A DNA stretch of 35,202 bases, taken from assembly GCA_947453415.1 (NCBI GenBank), contig CANGGG010000030.1, forward strand, positions 1 to 35,202, read 5' to 3'. The translations under genes and the position numbers were made by a program. The stretch comes from Bacteroidota bacterium. Lineage in GTDB: Bacteria > Bacteroidota > Bacteroidia > UKL13-3. The notes under the pieces are model-generated. The model was not told the DNA's origin, searched no databases, and saw only the letters and a program-made list of their open reading frames with translations. Of this stretch, positions 1-5,370 are shown piece by piece. Position 1 is the stretch's first letter, and every line of letters begins with the position of its first letter.

Positions 1-282
1 CGGCTATTGCTTGGTTTACGCGGACTGTCAGAAAATTTATCATCACCAAATGATTTCTTTTCAAACGGTTTTTTATCCCAACCACCTTCTGACTTATCTT
101 TACTAAACGAACGGCTATTGCTTGGTTTACGCGGACTGTCAGAAAATTTATCATCACCAAATGATTTCTTTTCAAACGGTTTTTTATCCCAACCACCTTC
201 TGACTTATCTTTACTAAACGAACGGCTATTGCTTGGTTTACGAGGACTGTCAGAAAATTTATCATCACCAAACGATTTCTTT
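1..282. repeat. 111-bp in-frame tandem repeat (2.5 copies)
   Basis: Copies start at 1, 112 and 223; the third diverges after about 282. Copies 1 and 2 are identical over all 111 bases, and copy 3 differs at only two positions before it ends. The period is 37 codons, so gain or loss of a unit keeps the frame of the minus-strand gene. The array may continue to the left of the window. Confidence 0.95.
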
Positions 283-473
283 TTGGAAAATGATGGTTGA
301 TCGCTTGAAAACTTTCCTTTGCTTTCAAATGGCTTCTTTGAGCCAAAACTTCCTGATTTACTATAACTTGAACTGCTTTTTGATGAACTGCTTCCTGATC
401 TAGTTGTTGTTTTAGCGGCTGGCCTACTTCCCGAATTCGATTCTCTTTTACCGCTATTGTTTTTACTTTGCAT
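1..473 (-). CDS. Partial protein with repetitive disordered N-terminus (possible RluB-type pseudouridine synthase)
   Basis: The reading frame starts at ATG 473-471 on the minus strand and is open to the left edge (157 codons seen; the C-terminal part is outside the window). The first ~63 residues are Ser/Lys/Gly-rich (MQSKNNSGKRESNSG...). From about residue 64 a 37-residue unit repeats, built around KKSFGDDKFSDSPRKPSNSR and GGWDKKPFE. It is highly charged, low in hydrophobics, and has no signal peptide, so an intrinsically disordered cytoplasmic tail is expected. Bacteroidota 23S rRNA pseudouridine synthases of the RsuA/RluB type often carry such an N-terminal extension, and some DEAD-box helicases carry similar tails at the C-terminus. 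As the tail is N-terminal here, the synthase is my first guess. No catalytic domain is visible, so this stays an inference. The plus-strand frame over the same bases is a shadow of the repeats. Confidence 0.7.
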   Translation of the reverse strand, partial: MQSKNNSGKRESNSGSRPAAKTTTRSGSSSSKSSSSYSKSGSFGSKKPFESKGKFSSDQPSFSKKKSFGDDKFSDSPRKPSNSRSFSKDKSEGGWDKKPFEKKSFGDDKFSDSPRKPSNSRSFSKDKSEGGWDKKPFEKKSFGDDKFSDSPRKPSNS

Positions 474-485
474 ACTGTTAAAAAA

Positions 486-493
486 TATATTTG
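486..493 (+). promoter_or_regulatory. Candidate -7 box TATATTTG for the DUF2459-like gene
   Basis: TATATTTG matches the Bacteroidota -7 consensus TAnnTTTG. No clear -33 TTTG lies 19-21 bases upstream. Transcription would start near 500, leaving a leader of about 80 bases. The box abuts the minus-strand box at 494-501. Confidence 0.35.
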
Positions 494-501
494 CAAAAGT
501 A
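494..501 (-). promoter_or_regulatory. Candidate -7 box TACTTTTG for the repeat-protein gene
   Basis: Read on the minus strand, 501-494 is TACTTTTG, a match to TAnnTTTG. It lies 20 bases before the ATG at 473, giving a leader of about 15 bases. No -33 element is evident. Confidence 0.35.
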
Positions 502-582
502 AGTTTATTTATTTTAGTTTTGGCTAAAAGTTATAGTACCTTTTTAAAAGAAAAAAATTAAATTACAAAAAATGGCTTATTT

Positions 583-1251
583 ATGAAAAACAAAATTGGC
601 CAATATGGCCTCAATACCTTTTATAGTATCATATCGATAGTAACATTTTACTATATGTGTTGCTTAGTTTTACCATTAATTCATGTAAACAATGATTATT
701 TGAAAAAGAATAAAGGAACTGCCATTTATATTACCAATATTGCAGGTAAAAGCAACATTATTGTACCTTTAAAAAATAAAATTACCAATTGGGAAGAACA
801 TTTTAGTTTAATAAAATTTGATAGTATTCAGCCAAATCAAAAATGGCTTTGCCTTGGCTTTGATGAAGAAGATGCTTATTTAGAAAATGACTCAAGTTTC
901 CTTAGTTACCTGTTTTTATTGCCTCAATATTGCGGTTTTGGACAATCAATCATTCATGTAAATTATTTAAATGATTCAGCAATTAACAAAAGAAAATCGT
1001 TAAAAATCTTTTTAGGAACTGAGCAATATTTAAAATTATGTAACTTTATTATAGAAAGTTTTGAAACCAATCAATCCGACAGTTTAAAACCAATAGTTAA
1101 ATTAGCACATTTTAAAAACGAAGTAATTTTTGAAGCCAAACAAGAGTTTAGTTTTATTTATACAAGTAATACTTGGACTAATAGTGCATTAAAATCTTTT
1201 GGTTACAAAACTGGAATTTGGACAGCTTTAGAAATTGGAATTAGAGAATAA
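583..1251 (+). CDS. DUF2459/TIGR02117-like membrane-anchored protein
   Basis: The product has 222 residues, with a hydrophobic segment at about residues 12-38 that is probably an uncleaved anchor. The rest reads like the DUF2459 (TIGR02117) family. There is an N-terminal block IYITNIAGKSNIIVPL followed by an NWEEHF block, then WLCLGFDEEDAYLE where the family has a 'GWGDxxFY' block. A histidine-valine strand (IIHVNY) follows, then a QYLKLCNFIIESF helix, and a C-terminal YTSNTWTNSALKSFGY block. In family members I remember, that last block reads TCNTW and the first block contains an HTD-like histidine. Here the cysteine is serine and the histidine is absent, so if those residues are catalytic this member may be inactive. 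The function of the family is not established. The gene is convergent with era, with a hairpin spanning both stop codons. Confidence 0.7.
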   Translation: MKNKIGQYGLNTFYSIISIVTFYYMCCLVLPLIHVNNDYLKKNKGTAIYITNIAGKSNIIVPLKNKITNWEEHFSLIKFDSIQPNQKWLCLGFDEEDAYLENDSSFLSYLFLLPQYCGFGQSIIHVNYLNDSAINKRKSLKIFLGTEQYLKLCNFIIESFETNQSDSLKPIVKLAHFKNEVIFEAKQEFSFIYTSNTWTNSALKSFGYKTGIWTALEIGIRE

Positions 1252-1280
1252 TTTTAGTTGTGTTTACAACTAAAATTATT
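1247..1280. terminator. Bidirectional hairpin across two convergent stop codons
   Basis: A perfect 15-bp stem (1247-1261 with 1266-1280) closes a GTTT loop. It contains the TAA stop of the plus gene (1249-1251) and the stop of era on the minus strand (1278-1276). The arms are AT-rich, so each strand's 3' side ends in a short U-rich stretch. It is most likely a shared terminator. Confidence 0.7.
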
Positions 1281-2163
1281 TCCCATCAGTATCGTAGCCC
1301 CATTCTTTCAATAAATTATTATTATCTCTCCAGCCTTCTTTAACTTTAACAAAAGTTTGTAAAAATACTTGTTTACCAAAGAATTTTTCTAAATCTCTGC
1401 GAGCCGCAATTCCCATGTTCTTAATGGCAATGCCACCTTTTCCAATCATAATTTGTTTTTGAGAATCACGCATTACATAAATAATAGCGCTAATTCTTAG
1501 CAATTTTTCTTCATCTTTAAACGATTCTATTTCCACTTGAACTGAATAAGGAATTTCTTCTTTATAGCGAAGTAATATTTTTTCACGTAGTATTTCAGAA
1601 GCTATAAAACGTTCCGATTTATCAGTTACTTGATCAGTTTCATAAAATGGTGCACCTTCGGGTAAATATGTCAACACGCTTTTTAAAAGCATGTCAATAT
1701 TGAACTTATTGGAAGCAGAAATAGGAACTACTTCTTTAAAATCAACTTGACTGCGCCAAAAATCTATTTTTTTCTTAACACCATCATTATCGCTTTCATC
1801 TATTTTGTTAATGATACAAATAAGTGGCGCGTTTATAACTTTTAAACGTTCAATAAGCTCAGGCTCTTCATTTTTTTCATTAAAGTCAGTAACAAACATT
1901 ACCAAGTCGGCATCTTGCAAACTTTCGTTTACAAATTTCATCATGCTGCCTTGTAATTTATATTTTGGCTCAATTATTCCTGGAGTATCAGAAAATACTA
2001 TTTGATATTCTGGTTGATTATAAATTCCCAAAATTCTATGTCTAGTAGTTTGAGCCTTAGGAGTAATAATTGATATTTTTTCACCCAAAAGGGCATTCAT
2101 TAAAGTAGATTTGCCAACATTAGGCTTACCTATAATACTTACAAAACCAGCACGAAACGACAT
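1276..2163 (-). CDS. era: GTPase Era
   Basis: The 295-residue protein has the usual Era length and layout. The GTPase domain carries G1 GKPNVGKST (residues 12-20), G3 DTPG (59-62), G4 NKID (119-122) and G5 SAS near 149-151. A C-terminal KH domain with the IMIGKGGIAIKNMG loop follows. By family knowledge it binds the 3' end of 16S rRNA and helps mature the 30S subunit, cycling with GTP in the cytoplasm and at the inner membrane face. The start at 2163 puts the first strand directly before G1, as expected. All signature residues are present and nothing is truncated. A promoter-like pair lies just upstream at 2187-2217. Confidence 0.97.
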   Translation of the reverse strand: MSFRAGFVSIIGKPNVGKSTLMNALLGEKISIITPKAQTTRHRILGIYNQPEYQIVFSDTPGIIEPKYKLQGSMMKFVNESLQDADLVMFVTDFNEKNEEPELIERLKVINAPLICIINKIDESDNDGVKKKIDFWRSQVDFKEVVPISASNKFNIDMLLKSVLTYLPEGAPFYETDQVTDKSERFIASEILREKILLRYKEEIPYSVQVEIESFKDEEKLLRISAIIYVMRDSQKQIMIGKGGIAIKNMGIAARRDLEKFFGKQVFLQTFVKVKEGWRDNNNLLKEWGYDTDGK

Positions 2164-2186
2164 TTTTAATTTTTTTATTAGGTTTA

Positions 2187-2217
2187 CAAAGAAACAGTTT
2201 TATATTTGCACTCCCAA
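2187..2217 (-). promoter_or_regulatory. Candidate era promoter
   Basis: On the minus strand TTG (2217-2215) is followed after 20 bases by TTTCTTTG (2194-2187), one mismatch from TAnnTTTG. The spacing fits the Bacteroidota -33/-7 arrangement. The core interleaves with the plus-strand box at 2201-2208. Confidence 0.35.
2201..2208 (+). promoter_or_regulatory. Candidate -7 box TATATTTG for the tRNA-fMet region
   Basis: TATATTTG followed by CACTCCC looks like the strong -7 boxes seen before Bacteroidota stable RNA genes. A transcript starting near 2214 would run through the decayed tRNA copy and then the intact tRNA. No good -33 TTTG is visible. Confidence 0.4.
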
Positions 2218-2316
2218 AAACAAAAGAAATATACTTGTTTTATTCAATAAAAACTAAGTTTACACCTCTTCAAGTTTTGGATTAAAAGTTACATTTAAGC
2301 ACATTCAAAGATACAT

Positions 2317-2385
2317 CGCGGAGTGATTAACTGGTTAACTAATTTTTGGGCTCATATCCGCTAGTTAGCGGACGTAGGTTCGAGT
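2317..2385 (+). pseudogene. Decayed tRNA-fMet relic with a palindrome in the anticodon arm
   Basis: The 18 bases at 2308-2325 repeat exactly the leader plus acceptor 5' strand of the intact tRNA (2419-2436). The D-arm is replaced by an AT-rich inverted repeat (TTAACTGGTTAA). TGGGCTCA of the anticodon stem-loop is kept, then TCCGCTAGTTAGCGGA (2357-2372) replaces the 3' half of the arm. GGTTCGAGT of the T-arm ends at 2385, and the 3' acceptor strand and CCA are missing. It cannot fold as a tRNA. Confidence 0.8.
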
Positions 2386-2400
2386 AAAAAGAAAAGAAAC

Positions 2401-2416
2401 AAGTTCGAAAGAACTT
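2401..2416 (+). terminator. Short GAAA-loop hairpin before the tRNA
   Basis: AAGTTC-GAAA-GAACTT is a perfect 6-bp stem with a GNRA-type tetraloop, followed by TT. It sits between the tRNA relic and the intact tRNA. It could be a weak terminator or a processing signal in the tRNA leader; the sequence does not decide which. Confidence 0.35.
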
Positions 2417-2427
2417 TTAAGATACAT

Positions 2428-2631
<204 letters not shown>

Positions 2632-2800
2632 ATCTCATAATGTTCTTTCAGTTAAAGGTTATACTTTAAAGTATAGACCATGGGAAATAATTCACAATGA
2701 AGTTTTTGAAACAAAATTAGCAGCGATGAAACGTGAAAAAGAATTGAAAAGCGCAAATGGCAGAAAATTTATTTGGAGTTTAATTGAAAACAAAATGAAA

Positions 2801-2863
2801 TAGCTCGTTGGGCTCTTATCCGCTAGCTAGCGGACGTTGGTTCGAGTCCAGCCTCCGCAACCA
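2801..2863 (+). pseudogene. Partial tRNA-fMet copy with palindrome replacing the anticodon arm 3' side
   Basis: It begins inside the D-arm (TAGCTCGTTGGGCTC) and ends with CCA. It lacks the acceptor 5' strand. The anticodon loop and 3' stem are replaced by TCCGCTAGCTAGCGGA (2819-2834), a perfect palindrome, so neither the anticodon arm nor the acceptor can form. The T-arm and 3' end are identical to the intact tRNA. Confidence 0.9.
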
Positions 2864-2867
2864 ATTA

Positions 2868-2892
2868 AATCCTGCCTATGGCGGGATTTTTT
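2868..2892 (+). terminator. Duplicate of the tRNA terminator
   Basis: The sequence is identical to 2507-2531. It would end transcription reading through the first GIY-YIG gene and the tRNA relic. Confidence 0.75.
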
Positions 2893-2909
2893 GTTTTAAA
2901 TTACTAAAA

Positions 2910-2996
2910 ATGTTTACAGTTTACGTATTATATTCTTCATCATTTAATAAAATTTATATAGGCTTCACCTCAAATTTGGAAGCAAGGGTTTTTTAA
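2910..2996 (+). pseudogene. Truncated second copy of the GIY-YIG gene
   Basis: From ATG 2910 it encodes the same first 27 residues as the intact gene (through NLEAR, then V). It then reads Phe and a stop where the copy breaks off into T-rich sequence. The conserved His and the Glu-bearing helix are lost, so it cannot be an active nuclease. Confidence 0.9.
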
Positions 2997-3017
2997 AGTT
3001 TTTTTTGAATGATAAAT

Positions 3018-3058
3018 AAAAAAACCGATTTGAATTGAATCAAACCGGTTTTTTTTAT
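3018..3058. terminator. Bidirectional terminator after ahcY
   Basis: AACCG-A-TTTGA pairs with TCAAA-C-CGGTT (one mismatch), with an A-run on the left and eight Ts on the right. It can serve ahcY from the right and the tRNA/GIY-YIG unit from the left. Confidence 0.8.
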
Positions 3059-3083
3059 TGAATTTTCTAATTATGATTTTAGC

Positions 3084-4397
3084 TTAGTATCTGTACATTT
3101 CAGCTTTGAAAGGTCCTTCAACTTTTACACCAATATAATCAGCTTGTTCGTTATCTAAAACGGTTAATTTTGCACCAATATGCTCTAAATGTAAATATGC
3201 TACTTTTTCATCTAAATGTTTAGGCAATACATATACTTTATTTTCATATTTATCGCTATGATTCCACAATTCAATTTGAGCTAATGTTTGGTTTGTGAAT
3301 GAATTACTCATTACAAAACTAGGATGACCCATTGCGCAGCCTAAGTTTACTAAACGGCCTTCAGCTAAAATAATGATATCATTACCATCAACATTATACA
3401 CATCAACTTGAGGTTTAATGGTATCTTTTGTTGATCCATAAGCACCATTTAACCAAGCCATGTCTATTTCATTGTCAAAATGGCCAATGTTACAAACGAT
3501 AGATTTATCGCGCATTGCTCTAAAATGACGTTCACCAATAATTTTTAAATTACCAGTAGCAGTTACAAATATGTTTGCACGTGTACAAGCTTCTTCCATA
3601 GTTACTACTTCAAATCCGTCCATTGCAGCTTGTAAAGCACAAATTGGATCAATTTCAGTAACTAAAACTCTAGCACCGGCTCCACGTAATGACTCTGCAG
3701 AACCTTTTCCCACATCACCATAACCAGCAACAACGGCTACTTTACCAGCCATCATAATATCAGTCGCCCTACGAATAGAATCAACTAAACTTTCTTTGCA
3801 ACCATATTTGTTATCAAATTTAGATTTAGTAACTGAATCGTTTACATTGATAGCGGGAATAACTAAAGTTCCTTTTTTCATACGTTCGTATAAACGATGA
3901 ACACCAGTGGTAGTTTCTTCCGATAAACCTTTGATATCTTTTGTTAACTCAGGATAACGATCAAAAACCATATTGGTTAAATCGCCTCCGTCATCTAAAA
4001 TCATATTTAAACCTTTTCCGCCTTCAAAAGCAAATAAAGTTTGCTCAATACACCAATCAAATTCTTCCTCGTTTTGACCTTTCCAAGCATAAACAGGAAT
4101 TCCAACAGCAGCAATTGCAGCGGCAGCATGATCTTGCGTAGAGAAAATGTTACAAGAACTCCAAGTAACTTCAGCTCCCAATGCTTTCAACGTTTCAATT
4201 AAAACTGCAGTTTGAATTGTCATGTGTAAACAGCCCGCAATTCTTGCTCCTTTTAAAGGTTGTTCAGCACCATATTCTTTTCTAATTGTCATTAAACCTG
4301 GCATTTCTGCTTCAGCTAATTTTATTTCTTTACGGCCCCATTCGGCTAAACTAATGTCCTTAACTTTGTAAGGAGATACTGATTTTACTTCTGACAT
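3084..4397 (-). CDS. ahcY: Adenosylhomocysteinase
   Basis: The 437-residue enzyme cleaves S-adenosylhomocysteine to adenosine and homocysteine in the cytoplasm, closing the methylation cycle. Visible signatures are the substrate-domain block [16 protein letters not shown] (55-70), the [13 protein letters not shown] block (82-94) and the NAD-binding loop [10 protein letters not shown] (225-234). C-terminal NCAMGHPSF-like ([15 protein letters not shown]) and KAEMYRY segments complete the set. Length and ends match the family. The start is ATG 4397, with a candidate -7 box about 37 bases upstream. The gene is monocistronic and ends at a strong terminator. Confidence 0.97.
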   Translation of the reverse strand: MSEVKSVSPYKVKDISLAEWGRKEIKLAEAEMPGLMTIRKEYGAEQPLKGARIAGCLHMTIQTAVLIETLKALGAEVTWSSCNIFSTQDHAAAAIAAVGIPVYAWKGQNEEEFDWCIEQTLFAFEGGKGLNMILDDGGDLTNMVFDRYPELTKDIKGLSEETTTGVHRLYERMKKGTLVIPAINVNDSVTKSKFDNKYGCKESLVDSIRRATDIMMAGKVAVVAGYGDVGKGSAESLRGAGARVLVTEIDPICALQAAMDGFEVVTMEEACTRANIFVTATGNLKIIGERHFRAMRDKSIVCNIGHFDNEIDMAWLNGAYGSTKDTIKPQVDVYNVDGNDIIILAEGRLVNLGCAMGHPSFVMSNSFTNQTLAQIELWNHSDKYENKVYVLPKHLDEKVAYLHLEHIGAKLTVLDNEQADYIGVKVEGPFKAEMYRY

Positions 4398-4433
4398 TTT
4401 ATTTTATTATAGATTTTTAAAAATTATTTTTTG

Positions 4434-4441
4434 CAAAAATA
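4434..4441 (-). promoter_or_regulatory. Candidate ahcY -7 box
   Basis: On the minus strand 4441-4434 reads TATTTTTG, a match to TAnnTTTG. It lies 37 bases before the ahcY ATG. No -33 TTTG is found at the right distance. Confidence 0.3.
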
Positions 4442-4600
4442 GAATAATCAAGGACTTTAAAAAATTTGATTATGATATTAATAACAAATTTTATGTAAAA
4501 AGTTTTTTTAAATTTTTATGACAATTAGGCTTAATGCAATTAATTGGAAACAAAATTGTAAAATTGTAAATTCAAATTAATCATTAAATCAAACAAAAAT

Positions 4601-5020
4601 ATGCCATATCCAGAAATGTTAGTAGCACCAATGCGTCAACAATTAGTTGAAGTGGGCTTTAAATCTCTTTTAACTGCTGATGAAGTTTCAGCGGTAATGA
4701 ACAATCAAGAAGGAACAAAACTAATGGTTTTTAATTCAGTTTGTGGTTGCGCAGCTGGAACAGCCAGACCAGGAATTATGAAAGCAATTCAAGAATCTAG
4801 CAAATTACCAAATGAATTGTTAACTGTATTTGCAGGACAAGAAGTGGAAGCAGTAGCAAAAGCTCGCGAATTCATTGCTCCGTTTCCACCATCATCTCCA
4901 TCAATTGGATTGTATAAAAATGGTGAATTAGTTCATTTTATTGAACGTCATAATATTGAAGGTAGAAGTGCTGAAATGATTGCAGCAAATTTAAAAGCTG
5001 CATTTGAAGAGTATTGTTAA
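4601..5020 (+). CDS. BrxA/BrxB family bacilliredoxin-like protein
   Basis: The 139-residue thioredoxin-fold protein carries the family's CGC motif in SVCGCAAGTARPG (Cys48 and Cys50). It starts MPYPEMLVAPMR and ends FIERHNIEGRSAEMI, like the YphP/YqiW (DUF1094) family. In Firmicutes these proteins remove bacillithiol from oxidised protein thiols. Many Bacteroidota carry the protein, and its thiol partner in this organism cannot be read from the window. There is no signal peptide, so it is cytoplasmic. The gene stands alone, transcribed divergently from ahcY across a 203-base AT-rich gap, and ends at a strong terminator. Confidence 0.92.
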   Translation: MPYPEMLVAPMRQQLVEVGFKSLLTADEVSAVMNNQEGTKLMVFNSVCGCAAGTARPGIMKAIQESSKLPNELLTVFAGQEVEAVAKAREFIAPFPPSSPSIGLYKNGELVHFIERHNIEGRSAEMIAANLKAAFEEYC

Positions 5021-5037
5021 TTAAATATGTATGATTT

Positions 5038-5072
5038 AAAAGGCTGAAAGTTTAAACTTTCAGCCTTTTTTT
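5038..5072 (+). terminator. Rho-independent terminator of the bacilliredoxin gene
   Basis: AAAAGGCTGAAAG (5038-5050) pairs perfectly with CTTTCAGCCTTTT (5057-5069) around a TTTAAA loop, running into Ts. Confidence 0.9.
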
Positions 5073-5239
5073 GTTATAAAATTAAATTATATGATAAACA
5101 TAGTTGCTTTTATAAAAACAAATAATGCACTTTATACGATTTTATTCAAATTTTTTATTCAAATTTTTCTCTATTTTTCAAATGAAAACAGATTTTTTTA
5201 TTTATTTAAAATATAGAAATTCAGTAAATTATAATAATG

Positions 5240-5265
5240 TGTAGTAGTGATGTTGTGGTAAATAA
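5240..5265 (+). promoter_or_regulatory. Candidate operator, copy 1
   Basis: The site reads TGTAGTA-N5-GTTGTGGTAAATAA. It matches the sequence at 11384-11409 at 19 of 26 positions without gaps, including most of its G positions in otherwise AT-rich DNA. It lies 105 bases before the 978-residue protein gene. It is proposed as a binding site of the LuxR-type regulator encoded at 8376-11261. Confidence 0.5.
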
Positions 5266-5331
5266 ATTTAAAAATATTCACCGTGAAAGGAAAGAAGGGG
5301 TGTAAAAAATAGAAAGTAAATAAGTAAATTA

Positions 5332-5339
5332 TATGTTTG
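5332..5339 (+). promoter_or_regulatory. Candidate -7 box TATGTTTG
   Basis: TATGTTTG is an exact TAnnTTTG match, 31 bases before the ATG at 5371. No -33 element stands at 19-21 bases, which would fit a promoter needing an activator. Confidence 0.4.
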
Positions 5340-5370
5340 AAATACAATAAAAATCAAAACAAACAAATAA

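Larger units (their letters stand above)
2801..2992 (+). repeat. Module copy B (truncated duplicate)
   Basis: This is the direct repeat of 2446-2631, offset by 355 bases at its start and 361 at its end. It abuts the stop codon of the first GIY-YIG gene and breaks off within the second after GCAAGGGTTTT. Confidence 0.93.
5073..5370. other. AT-rich gene-free stretch before the 978-residue protein
   Basis: I see no credible gene here. It holds a short direct repeat (TTTTATTCAAATT twice, about 5140-5168), the candidate operator at 5240-5265 and the -7-like box at 5332-5339. Confidence 0.7.

Noticed and set aside
1-282. Possible CRISPR array
   Set aside because: The whole 111-bp unit repeats with no unique spacers, and it lies in frame in a coding region.
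7-300. Plus-strand open frame of 97 codons over the repeats
   Set aside because: It mirrors the minus-strand repeat gene, whose frame stays open to a proper ATG at 473 and gives the charged, low-complexity composition known from real proteins.
2317-2385. A second functional tRNA
   Set aside because: It has no 3' acceptor strand or CCA and a disrupted anticodon arm.
2808-2996. 62-codon frame joining tRNA-derived sequence to the GIY-YIG start
   Set aside because: It begins with TTG inside the tRNA relic and runs through the terminator hairpin. It is open only by chance, and the real (truncated) gene starts at 2910.
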